This document shows, one piece after another, positions 1-7,438 of a DNA stretch of 8,182 nucleotides; the first letter of the stretch is position 1, and every line of letters begins with the position of its first letter. Source of the stretch: Candidatus Egaibacter danicus (lineage in GTDB: Bacteria > Pseudomonadota > Gammaproteobacteria > Burkholderiales > Burkholderiaceae); contig JAABRC010000071.1 in the NCBI GenBank assembly GCA_011391115.1, positions 1 to 8,182 of the forward strand, read 5' to 3'. A program made the translations under genes and the position numbers. The notes under the pieces are model-generated. The model did no database searches, was not told where the DNA came from, and was given only the letters and a program-made list of their open reading frames with translations.

Positions 1-765
<765 letters not shown>

Positions 766-803
766 GTTGTCTTCGCAGGAGTAATTCACCCTTCCTGAGC
801 ACC

Positions 804-1079
804 ATGACCAATAGACTGGCTCCCGCTGCACTGGTCGCCCTGCTGGTGATCCTGCATTCGCAACTGTGGCTCGGAAGGGGCAGTGTGCCGGGTGTAGCAA
901 ACATGACCGATGAACTGAACACAAAAAAGCAGGCCAATCTGGCTGCCCAACTGGCCAACGAACGCCTGGCTTCAGAGGTGCGTGACCTCAAGGAAGGGCT
1001 GGAGATGGTGGAGGAAAAGGCCCGACTGGAGCTGGGCATGGTCAAAGCCAACGAGATTTACGTTCAGATGGCAAAATGA
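804..1079 (+). CDS. ftsB: Cell division protein FtsB
   Basis: FtsB is a small bitopic inner-membrane protein. It forms a complex with FtsL and FtsQ in the divisome and helps activate septal peptidoglycan synthesis. The 91-residue product has the expected build: a short cytoplasmic N-terminus, one membrane segment at about residues 7-23, a Gly-containing junction (LGRG), a coiled coil at about 34-67, and the conserved end EEKARLELGMVKANEIYVQ at 70-88. Length is typical of the family. The ATG at 804 fits the expected start just before the membrane segment. The nearest good Shine-Dalgarno sequence, AGGAG at 777-781, is 22 bases away, so initiation may be weak or driven by readthrough from eno. 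The stop overlaps the next start as ATGA at 1076-1079, which suggests translational coupling to the ATPase gene. Confidence 0.96.
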   Translation: MTNRLAPAALVALLVILHSQLWLGRGSVPGVANMTDELNTKKQANLAAQLANERLASEVRDLKEGLEMVEEKARLELGMVKANEIYVQMAK

Positions 1080-1750
1080 AAATCGCCTTGCTGGGCGCCG
1101 AAAGCACTGGCAAAACCCGGCTGGGCGTCGATATGGCCAGACAACTGGTGGCTATGGGTCAAACAGTTGGCATAGTGCCCGAAGTATTGAGGGAATGGTG
1201 CGACCGAGAGGGTCGCACGCCCTCCCAAGCAGAACAGTCATCCATTGCCCGGGAGCAGGCCCGCAGAGTGATCACGATGGCTGCCTGCGACGTGGTGATC
1301 ACGGATACCGCTCCCTTGATGACGGCCATCTACAGTGACTGGCTTTTCGAAGATCGCGCAATCCACGCGTTTGCCCTGCAACACCATGAAATCTATGACG
1401 TAACACTGGTTATGGGTCTCGACCTGCCCTGGGTTGCTGACACACACCAGCGAGATGGCCCACAGTCACAAAGGCCCGTTGACTCACTTCTGCGTTCAAC
1501 ACTGGAGTTGGCAGCGATTCCTTATTCCACGGTCTACGGACGGGGGCACGATCGTTGCCAAAACGCACTGGCAGCGGTGCCCCCGGGCATACACAAGTCA
1601 CCGATGGCGTCTACGGCTCCCAATCCCGACCGGCGGTATACCACGATGAGCCCAGGGCAATGTGACAGATGTAGTGATGCCGTATGCGAGAAACACCTTT
1701 TCCGCGACCTGATGACGCAAGAACTACTGCAGCGGAGGTGTGCCAGGTAG
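1076..1750 (+). CDS. NadR/AAA_28-type P-loop ATPase or kinase with C-terminal Cys/His motif
   Basis: This is a predicted cytoplasmic nucleotide-binding protein of 224 residues, related to the ribosylnicotinamide-kinase domain of NadR (AAA_28 group). The Walker A motif GAESTGKT is at 7-14, a Walker-B-like strand VVITDT is at 73-78, and a lid-like segment DLPWVADTHQRDGPQSQR is at 116-133. The fold and motifs support an ATP-dependent kinase or ATPase. The substrate cannot be read from sequence, and nicotinamide riboside is only one possibility because the NadR adenylyltransferase and repressor domains are absent. After a low-complexity linker (about 165-195) the protein ends with Cys196, Cys199, Cys204 and His207 in a C-x2-C-x4-C-x2-H pattern that could hold zinc. 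It has no clear Shine-Dalgarno sequence of its own and begins inside the ftsB stop (ATGA), so it is probably translated by coupling. Its last 27 bases overlap the 3' end of hslO on the other strand. Confidence 0.88.
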   Translation: MKIALLGAESTGKTRLGVDMARQLVAMGQTVGIVPEVLREWCDREGRTPSQAEQSSIAREQARRVITMAACDVVITDTAPLMTAIYSDWLFEDRAIHAFALQHHEIYDVTLVMGLDLPWVADTHQRDGPQSQRPVDSLLRSTLELAAIPYSTVYGRGHDRCQNALAAVPPGIHKSPMASTAPNPDRRYTTMSPGQCDRCSDAVCEKHLFRDLMTQELLQRRCAR

Positions 1751-2707
1751 ACGCCTGCTGGGATCAGTAAATATCTGTGCGGCATCTACTGGATCAAACC
1801 GGTACTGAACGCCACAGAACTCGCACGCCACTTCAATCTCGTTTCGCTCCGCAAGGATGCTTTGGGCCTCATCTATGCCAAGCCCGAAAATCATGCTCCC
1901 CACACGCTCCCGACTGCAATTGCAGGCAAATCGTGGGGCTGATTCACCTTGCAATGGCTCAAATCTGGATATCTTCTCTTCCCAGAAAAGACGCCGCAAA
2001 ATCGTGTCCACATCCAGTGTGAGCAATTCGTCCCTTGTCAGGCTGGAAGCCAGCACAGCAATGCGGTTGTAGTCCTCATTCACGCCAATCTGTGCCTCGC
2101 GGTCCAGCATCATGCCCCCCAGATTGCCAGAACCTTCCATTGGCAAACGCTGAATCAACAACCCTGCGGCCACCTTGTCATCCGCGGCCAGTACCAGCGT
2201 GGTGTCAAGCTGCTCGCTCTGAAGCATGTAGTGCTCCAGCACCTCACTGAGCTTCTCAAGCTTTTCCCGGCGATCATCAAACAGCGGTACGACGCCCTGG
2301 TAGGGTTGCTGCCCGGGAAAGCGGGATTGGGGGTCCAGCGTAATGGCGCATCGCCCCTTGTTGTTCACATTCACCATCGATGCAAGGCCGGATTTGGCAG
2401 GGATATCCCCGCTGATAGTTGCTGTCGCCCGCAAGGCAAGGTCATGTTGTACCTCCACCACCGCCAGTTTGACCGGGCCATCACCAAAGATCTGCAGAAT
2501 CAACGCGCCATCAAACTTGATGTTTGACTGCATCAATGCACCTGCGGCGACCATCTCACCCAACAACTCGCGAACAGGCTGCGGATATGCGCCCGTTGCA
2601 CTATTTGATTCACGCCGGCGCAGAATTTCAGTCCACGCGTCTGTCAGACGCACAACCATGCCGCGCACGGGCAAACCATCAAAAAGAAATTTGTGAAGTT
2701 CTGACAC
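1724..2707 (-). CDS. hslO: Redox-regulated holdase chaperone Hsp33
   Basis: Hsp33 is a cytoplasmic ATP-independent chaperone that becomes an active holdase when oxidised or unfolded by oxidants. The 327-residue product shows the N-terminal family start (SELHKFLFDGLPVRG), the core beta/alpha domain and linker to about 240, and the C-terminal zinc switch. The four switch cysteines are Cys262 and Cys264 (CNC) and Cys295 and Cys298 (CEFC); all are present, so redox sensing should be intact. It is somewhat longer than the E. coli protein (about 290 residues), mainly by a C-terminal tail after about residue 310. The start is GTG at 2707, supported by AGGA seven bases upstream. The gamma-carbonic-anhydrase-like gene lies 44 bp upstream on the same strand, so the two are probably co-transcribed. 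The 3' end overlaps the convergent ATPase gene by 27 bp. Confidence 0.97.
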   Translation of the reverse strand: MSELHKFLFDGLPVRGMVVRLTDAWTEILRRRESNSATGAYPQPVRELLGEMVAAGALMQSNIKFDGALILQIFGDGPVKLAVVEVQHDLALRATATISGDIPAKSGLASMVNVNNKGRCAITLDPQSRFPGQQPYQGVVPLFDDRREKLEKLSEVLEHYMLQSEQLDTTLVLAADDKVAAGLLIQRLPMEGSGNLGGMMLDREAQIGVNEDYNRIAVLASSLTRDELLTLDVDTILRRLFWEEKISRFEPLQGESAPRFACNCSRERVGSMIFGLGIDEAQSILAERNEIEVACEFCGVQYRFDPVDAAQIFTDPSRRLPGTPPLQ

Positions 2708-2714
2708 TTGTTGA

Positions 2715-2718
2715 TCCT
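2715..2718 (-). promoter_or_regulatory. Shine-Dalgarno of hslO (decides the GTG start)
   Basis: On the minus strand AGGA lies seven bases before the GTG at 2707, which supports that non-ATG start. A small hairpin, GTCTG-ggt-CAGAC (2719-2731), directly abuts it on the 5' side. Confidence 0.7.
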
Positions 2719-2751
2719 GTCTGACCCAGACGATTGCAAGGTCCTGGTAAC

Positions 2752-3276
2752 TTATGATATTTTTTTCAACCCGTCGCGAAACCGGACGGCGTTGTCGACG
2801 TAATGCCGGGCAATATGTCGAATGCCCTCCACCTGTTCAGGTGTGAGTTGACGGATCAACCGGGCGGGGCTACCCATGATCATGGAGCCATCCGGAAACT
2901 CTTTTCCCTCTGTTACCAACGATCCGGCGCCCACCAGGCAACCTTTTCCTATTCTCGCCTTGTTCAGAACCACGGCACCGATCCCGATCAGGGATCCATC
3001 ACCGATGGTGCACCCGTGCAACATGACACGATGCCCGATCGTGACATCATCCCCTACGGTCAAAGGTATCCCGGCATCGGTATGCAAGACACTCGCATCC
3101 TGAATATTCGACCGGCACCCAATCCGAATCGAGTCGGAGTCGCCACGAATCACGGCTCCGAACCAGACGCTCGCGTCATCAGCCAATTCGACCTGCCCAA
3201 TGACCTGGGCACTATCTGCCACCCACGCCGTGTCTGCAACCTGGGGCGCAACACCATCCAGCGCATAAATTGCCAT
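2752..3276 (-). CDS. Gamma-carbonic anhydrase-like left-handed beta-helix protein
   Basis: This is a cytoplasmic hexapeptide-repeat protein of 174 residues in the gamma-carbonic anhydrase / PaaY / YrdA group, expected to form trimers with metal sites between subunits. The three metal-binding histidines are visible: His65 (SVLH), His82 (TIGH) and His87 (MLHG). The family hallmark SVWFGAVIRGD is at 36-46. Repeats of the [LIV]-G-x4 type run from about 25 to 125, and a C-terminal helix follows. Intact ligands allow CO2 hydration, but many family members have weak, redox-dependent or no carbonic anhydrase activity, and PaaY acts as a thioesterase, so the reaction is not settled. The ATG at 3276 has a good Shine-Dalgarno (GGAG, minus strand of 3282-3285) five bases upstream. 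The pairing with hslO downstream may indicate joint expression. Confidence 0.95.
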   Translation of the reverse strand: MAIYALDGVAPQVADTAWVADSAQVIGQVELADDASVWFGAVIRGDSDSIRIGCRSNIQDASVLHTDAGIPLTVGDDVTIGHRVMLHGCTIGDGSLIGIGAVVLNKARIGKGCLVGAGSLVTEGKEFPDGSMIMGSPARLIRQLTPEQVEGIRHIARHYVDNAVRFRDGLKKIS

Positions 3277-3293
3277 ACCAACTCCATACTTGA

Positions 3294-4103
3294 ATGCCTA
3301 GAATTGTAAGGATGACGCATCATGATCCCGTTTTACACGCGTATTTTCTAACCGACCCTGTCGAGAAAGCTGGTTACGTTGGGTCACTGAAGACTGCTGA
3401 TGTCTTTGCGGAGCACGGGAAATCATCCCTACCCGCCGGAAGATTGAGCCCGGGCCGGCCCGAACGCCCGGAATTGATCCATGCTACGCAAGTGCCGCAG
3501 CGTTCTCCGTATACAGCGGCAGGCCACGCGGCTTTGCTGCACGCCATCGTGCACATTGAATTCAACGCAATCAATCTGGCTCTGGACGCCATATGGCGCT
3601 TTGATGACATGCCCTCCCAGTATTACCTCGACTGGCTTGGCGTAGCCAAGGATGAAGCCAGGCACTTTATGCTGCTGCTGGATCAACTCCATGCATTGGG
3701 GTATGCCTACGGCGACTTTCCTGCTCACGATGGACTCTGGTCAATGTGCGAAAAAACCAGCGGCGATATTGTCGCCAGAATGGCTTTGGTGCCCAGAACA
3801 CTGGAAGCACGTGGTCTAGACGCAACGCCGATTATCCAGGCCAGGCTTCGCGGTGTTGGCACACCTTCAGCTCTGGAGTCAGTCAGGATTCTGGACATCA
3901 TCCTGTCCGACGAAGTGGGACATGTGGCAATCGGCAACCATTGGTACCGATGGCTGTGTGAGCGGACAAACGTTGATCCCGTAGCGCACTACGCAACCGT
4001 TTCCCGGCAATATGGTGCCCCAAAGCTCAAGCCGCCATTTAACGATGCGGCAAGGCGACAGGCCGGCTTCACTGAAGAGGAACTGAACCTGATGCGGGTG
4101 TAA
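3294..4103 (+). CDS. DUF455 family ferritin-like protein
   Basis: This is a predicted soluble protein of 269 residues in the ferritin-like DUF455 family, distantly similar in fold to the di-iron tRNA hydroxylase MiaE. Candidate metal ligands follow the four-helix-bundle pattern: Glu89 in HIEF, Glu121 and His124 in DEARH, Glu171, and Glu207 with His210 in DEVGH. Other conserved-looking blocks are YGDFPAHDGLW (139-149), MALVPRTLEARGLD (163-176) and HVAIGNHWYRWLC (210-222). The metal set looks complete, so an oxygen-activating or iron-binding role is plausible, but the substrate is unknown. A TGA lies directly before the ATG at 3294, so that is the earliest possible start. A second ATG at 3312 is equally plausible, and neither has a properly spaced Shine-Dalgarno. 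The gene is divergent from the carbonic anhydrase gene and 76 bp before the EAL-HDOD gene. Confidence 0.92.
   Translation: MPRIVRMTHHDPVLHAYFLTDPVEKAGYVGSLKTADVFAEHGKSSLPAGRLSPGRPERPELIHATQVPQRSPYTAAGHAALLHAIVHIEFNAINLALDAIWRFDDMPSQYYLDWLGVAKDEARHFMLLLDQLHALGYAYGDFPAHDGLWSMCEKTSGDIVARMALVPRTLEARGLDATPIIQARLRGVGTPSALESVRILDIILSDEVGHVAIGNHWYRWLCERTNVDPVAHYATVSRQYGAPKLKPPFNDAARRQAGFTEEELNLMRV
3303..3308 (-). promoter_or_regulatory. Possible -10 element for the carbonic anhydrase-hslO unit
   Basis: The minus strand reads TACAAT here (one mismatch to TATAAT), about 26 bases before the carbonic anhydrase ATG. No good -35 is visible at 16-18 bp. If real, the promoter lies inside the 5' end of the divergent DUF455 gene, as the 17-bp gap between the two starts would require. 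Confidence 0.25.
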
Positions 4104-4179
4104 GACATTTCGGATACCCTTCGGGCCATACTGCCACCATCTGTGACTCCTTTTCAATCATTTCCATTTAACCAATCAC

Positions 4180-5427
4180 ATGTCCGAACTTGCATCTGTC
4201 GCATCTGGAGCACCAAAAGTTACCCACGTGATAGCCCGTCAAGTGATTGTTGACTTCAAACGCAAGGTGTTTGGCTACGAACTCTTTGACCGGTCGGTGG
4301 CCCACCATCTGCATACGGCGGCCAGCGATGCTGAGTTGCTATTCAATGCACTGTCCCACTCCGAATACCAGGAGATGCTCACACTGAAACCCCTGTTTGT
4401 GAATTGCACCCATGAGAGCCTGGCTGGCGGGCATCTTGAGTTGATCAATCCTGAGAGGGTTGTCCTCGAAATTCCCGCCCTGAACGGTGATCACATTGAA
4501 GATATCGAAGATCGCCGGCATGTTCTGGAGGACTTGCGTGGCCGCGGCTTCCGCCTGGCTTTCAAACACGGGGTCCTTGGCGCCCCGTACGTATCCTGGC
4601 TGTCCCTTGCTTCATTTATCAAGATTGACATGACCATGGTAAAGCCCGGTGAACTGGCGCAGCTGATAGCTGCCACCGCCGATAGAAGCAGGGCTCAACT
4701 GATTGCTGAAAAAGTCGAGGGGGCGGAGCAATTCCAGTCATTGCTGGATGCGGGGGTGAAGCTGTTTCAAGGCTACTGGTTTGAAAAGCCGGTAGAAATG
4801 AAAATGCAGATCATACGTCCGTCTCAGGCCAACATCATCCAGTTGATTAACCTGGTGCGCCAGCAAGCAAGCACGGCAGAGATTGAAGACGTTCTCAAAA
4901 AAGATCCCACCATGTCGTTCAACCTGCTTCGTTTCATCAATTCATCCGGGTTTGGCCTGAGCCGTGAAATTACTTCCTTCCGCCATGCCGTGATGATTTT
5001 GGGTCTGAAGAAATTATTCAGGTGGGCCGTTCTCTTGATGACCACATCGCCCTCTGACGTTACCGGTCCGGTAGTGGCAAACGCCGCAGTCGTGCGGGGA
5101 CGTCTGATGGAGTTGCTGGCATCCGAGCTGTTACCACCCGATGACTGCGACAACGCGTTCGTCACAGGCGTCTTCTCCCTGCTCGATCAGATGCTGGGCA
5201 TCCCACTGGATGAAGCCCTGAAATCGATATCCCTACCCGAAGTGGTTGTCGAAGCGCTTGTGCATCGGGCAGGCAAACTGGCTCCTTTTCTCGAATTGAC
5301 TGAAGCTTGTGAAAGCGCCAATGACGAAGCCTTTGCCAAGGCGGCGAATGCGCTGCTGTTATCAAACCAACAAGTGAATTGGGCGCATTTGCAGGCGCTG
5401 GCCTGGACTGACGCAATGACTGCCTGA
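4180..5427 (+). CDS. Degenerate EAL plus HDOD domain signalling protein (YuxH/CdgJ type)
   Basis: This is a 415-residue cytoplasmic protein with an N-terminal EAL-like domain (about 15-205) and a C-terminal HDOD domain (about 213-400), the architecture of the YuxH/CdgJ group. The EAL domain is eroded. The signature is reduced to YELF at 33-36. The metal-binding Asp pair expected near FRLAFKHG (124-131) is missing. Some of the scaffold remains: FVN (73-75), KID (148-150), KVE (178-180) and QGYWFEKP (197-204). Hydrolysis of cyclic di-GMP is therefore unlikely, and the protein more likely acts by binding ligand or partner proteins. Family members of this type affect motility or stress responses, but the target here is unknown. 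There is no visible Shine-Dalgarno before the ATG at 4180; the leader is A/T-rich. The 3' end converges on xerD with 7 bp between stops. Confidence 0.94.
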   Translation: MSELASVASGAPKVTHVIARQVIVDFKRKVFGYELFDRSVAHHLHTAASDAELLFNALSHSEYQEMLTLKPLFVNCTHESLAGGHLELINPERVVLEIPALNGDHIEDIEDRRHVLEDLRGRGFRLAFKHGVLGAPYVSWLSLASFIKIDMTMVKPGELAQLIAATADRSRAQLIAEKVEGAEQFQSLLDAGVKLFQGYWFEKPVEMKMQIIRPSQANIIQLINLVRQQASTAEIEDVLKKDPTMSFNLLRFINSSGFGLSREITSFRHAVMILGLKKLFRWAVLLMTTSPSDVTGPVVANAAVVRGRLMELLASELLPPDDCDNAFVTGVFSLLDQMLGIPLDEALKSISLPEVVVEALVHRAGKLAPFLELTEACESANDEAFAKAANALLLSNQQVNWAHLQALAWTDAMTA

Positions 5428-5434
5428 TTCGAGC

Positions 5435-6340
5435 CTACGCCCTGGGGTGGTGCTGCGCGTGCAGCGCTTTCAGGCGCTCCCGTGCGACATGGGTGTAAAT
5501 GGTCGTCGTGGAAATATCGGCATGGCCCAGCAGCATCTGTACGGCCCTGAGATCTGCTCCATGGTTCAAAAGATGCGTGGCAAAAGCATGCCGTAACGTG
5601 TGTGGCGACAAGGGGGCTGTGATACCAGCCTGAAATGCATATTTTTTTATCAACATCCAGAACATCACACGAGACATCGTAGAGCCTGCCTTGCTGCCCC
5701 GATTGGTGATAAAAAGACCATCAGAGGGATTTCCTCGAAGCAGCGCTGGACGTACATCGGACAAATATTGCCGCAACCAGACGCTGGCCACCTCGCCGTA
5801 TGGAATCAGCCGCTCCTTGTTGCCCTTGCCAAAAACTCGCAACACGTTGTCCGACAAACTGATGTTAAAAACCTTGAGAGACACAAGTTCACTGACTCGC
5901 AGACCACTGGCATACATCAGTTCCATCATCGTACGATCCCTTACCCCGATGAGAGCCTCTGCGTCTGGCGCCGCCAGCAAAGCCTCAACCTGAGATTCAG
6001 TCAGGGTTTTTGGCACACGCAACGCTTGCCGCGCAGCCTGCATTCGGAGGGTTGGGTCCGCAACTACCCTGCGTTCACGCAAGGCCCACCGGAAATAGCG
6101 TTTGAAGACGGACAGTCTTCGATTGGCAGATGTCGCCTTGGTCACCCCATGCCGGGCTGCAAAGTAGCCATTCAACTCGCTCTCGGTGGTCTCTTCCAGC
6201 AAGCGATTCCTCTGGCTCATCCATTGAGAAAGAAGCGTCAGGTCCCGCCGATACGCAGTCAGCGTGTTTTTGGACAATCCTTCTTCAAGCCATAACGCGT
6301 CGATGAAATCGTCAATGCTGGTCAAATTCTCGAGGGCCAT
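5435..6340 (-). CDS. xerD: Site-specific tyrosine recombinase XerD
   Basis: XerD works with XerC at the chromosomal dif site to resolve chromosome dimers at cell division, with its activity switched on by FtsK. The 301-residue product has an N-terminal SAM-like core-binding domain (about 8-95, with ALWLEEGLSKNTLTAYRRDL) and a C-terminal catalytic domain. All catalytic residues are present: Arg148 (GLRVSEL), Lys172 (GKGNKER), His247 and Arg250 (SPHTLRHAFATHL), His273 (LLGHADIS) and the nucleophile Tyr282 (IYTHV). The end, ALHAQHHPRA, closely matches my recollection of the E. coli XerD terminus and favours XerD over XerC. Length is standard. No Shine-Dalgarno precedes the ATG at 6340, and a strong terminator on the same strand ends only 15 bases upstream, so how this gene is transcribed is not obvious. 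Confidence 0.97.
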   Translation of the reverse strand: MALENLTSIDDFIDALWLEEGLSKNTLTAYRRDLTLLSQWMSQRNRLLEETTESELNGYFAARHGVTKATSANRRLSVFKRYFRWALRERRVVADPTLRMQAARQALRVPKTLTESQVEALLAAPDAEALIGVRDRTMMELMYASGLRVSELVSLKVFNISLSDNVLRVFGKGNKERLIPYGEVASVWLRQYLSDVRPALLRGNPSDGLFITNRGSKAGSTMSRVMFWMLIKKYAFQAGITAPLSPHTLRHAFATHLLNHGADLRAVQMLLGHADISTTTIYTHVARERLKALHAQHHPRA

Positions 6341-6355
6341 GGAACGGAAGATAAC

Positions 6356-6386
6356 AAAAAAAGCCGCATGGCTTACCGGGCGGCTT
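6356..6386 (-). terminator. Intrinsic terminator after the Bug-family gene
   Basis: On the minus strand AAGCCGC (6386-6380) pairs perfectly with GCGGCTT (6367-6361) around a 12-base loop, followed by a run giving seven consecutive T. It lies about 35 bases after the stop of the Bug-family gene and fits a Rho-independent terminator for it. The T-run ends 15 bases before the xerD ATG. Confidence 0.85.
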
Positions 6387-6421
6387 ATGAACGGATTCGT
6401 CTCAGCCCAAAACGCCTTGGT

Positions 6422-7384
6422 TTATTCCAGCTTGAGCTTGGCGCTTTGCACCACTTTGCGATACACCGCCAATTCCTCCTTCATCTGCTGCGCAAACTGC
6501 TCAGGGGTGTTCCCCAAAACAACCGAGCCCGTATCCTCAATACGTTTGCGAACAGCTGGATCCTCCAGTGCCTTTCTGGCTGCTGCATTGACCTTGTCCA
6601 CCACATCCTTTGGCAAACCTTTGGGGCCCAGAATTCCATAGTACGCCATGCGGTTGACCGGCTCAAGGCCCAGCTCCTTGAAGGTCGGTACATCTGGTAG
6701 CGCAGCCAGCCGCTGGGGCGCTGCCACAGCCATGGCGATCAAACGCCCACCCTTGATATGCGGCAGTGCGGATGGCACATTGTCGAAAATGATTTCGACC
6801 TGACCACCAACTGTATCTCTCAATGCGGGTCCGGCACCTCCATAAGGAATATGGGTAACAAAGACACCCTGCAAACTTTTCCAGAGTTCTGTCTGCAGAT
6901 GCCCGATGCCGCCTGTCCCCGATGATGCATACGAATATTTACCCGGCGACTTCTTCAGAACTTCGACAAATTCCTTGTAGTTTTTTGCGGGGAAACTCGG
7001 GTGAACCGCGATAACGTTGGGCGTCGCTGCGATATTGACGATTGGCGTGAAATCAGTCTCTGCGTTGTACGGCATTTTGGGGTTAATCGCCGGATTGGCC
7101 GCCGTAGTTGAAACGGTGGCCATGCCAAGCGAATATCCGTCGGGGGCGGCTTTGGCCGTTTCATTGGCACCAACCACCCCACCACCACCGATCTTGTTCT
7201 CGATGATGACGTTTTGGCCCAGCGCTTTGCCCAATGGCTCAGACATCACCCGCGCGACAATGTCGGTAGTCCCGCCGGGCGCGAATGGCACCTGAAGCTT
7301 GATGACTTTATTGGGGTAGCTTTGAGCCATGACCGCGCCGGAAACAGCCATCAGACCGACTACGAATAGAGTAACGTGACGCAT
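6422..7384 (-). CDS. Bug-family tripartite tricarboxylate transporter substrate-binding protein (TctC type)
   Basis: This is a periplasmic solute-binding protein of 320 residues. Bug proteins bind carboxylates or other small organic molecules and either deliver them to a TctAB permease or act as sensors. A signal peptide spans 1-20, with a likely cut after AVMA and before QSYP. Family landmarks follow: YPNKVIKL (23-30), the loop VPFAPGGTTD (32-41), IENKIGGGG (61-69), PYNAETDFTPI (105-115) and IPYGGAGPAL in the second lobe. The ligand cannot be read from the sequence. No tctA or tctB permease gene is next to it, so it is an orphan, which is common in Burkholderiales where such genes are greatly expanded. 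The ATG at 7384 has AGGAG (7395-7399) ten bases upstream. An intrinsic terminator follows the gene. Confidence 0.96.
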   Translation of the reverse strand: MRHVTLFVVGLMAVSGAVMAQSYPNKVIKLQVPFAPGGTTDIVARVMSEPLGKALGQNVIIENKIGGGGVVGANETAKAAPDGYSLGMATVSTTAANPAINPKMPYNAETDFTPIVNIAATPNVIAVHPSFPAKNYKEFVEVLKKSPGKYSYASSGTGGIGHLQTELWKSLQGVFVTHIPYGGAGPALRDTVGGQVEIIFDNVPSALPHIKGGRLIAMAVAAPQRLAALPDVPTFKELGLEPVNRMAYYGILGPKGLPKDVVDKVNAAARKALEDPAVRKRIEDTGSVVLGNTPEQFAQQMKEELAVYRKVVQSAKLKLE

Positions 7385-7394
7385 AACCAGAGTT

Positions 7395-7399
7395 CTCCT
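7395..7399 (-). promoter_or_regulatory. Shine-Dalgarno of the Bug-family gene
   Basis: The minus strand reads AGGAG ten bases before the ATG at 7384, a slightly long but usable spacing. It supports that start, which also gives a complete signal peptide. Confidence 0.6.
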
Positions 7400-7438
7400 G
7401 TAAATACTGAAAAAAACTTCACACCAGCACGACCCAAG

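Noticed and set aside
1743..1762. Possible bidirectional terminator at the ATPase/hslO junction
   Set aside because: Only four-base complementary arms (CAGG/CCTG) are present and no T-run follows on either strand.
1949..2527. Plus-strand open frame of about 190 codons opposite hslO
   Set aside because: It is fully antisense to Hsp33, which has all its conserved residues; the translation is Gln/His-rich and resembles no family I know.
2803..3309. Plus-strand open frame opposite the gamma-carbonic anhydrase gene
   Set aside because: It is antisense to a complete hexapeptide-repeat protein, and its apparent regularity simply mirrors those repeats.
4104..4179. Intergenic stretch before the EAL-HDOD gene as a small RNA or terminator site
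   Set aside because: I find only a three-pair CCC-TTC-GGG hairpin and no convincing -35/-10 pair, so nothing is supported beyond an A/T-rich leader.
5450..5470. Hairpin GCTGC-gcgt-GCAGC followed by CGCTTT as a terminator for the EAL-HDOD gene
   Set aside because: The core stem is five perfect pairs, extended only through wobble pairs, with just three T after it. It also lies inside the xerD coding end, so it is better explained by coding sequence.
5600..6295. Plus-strand open frame of about 230 codons opposite xerD
   Set aside because: It is antisense to an intact XerD with all catalytic residues, and no domain or ribosome site is recognisable.
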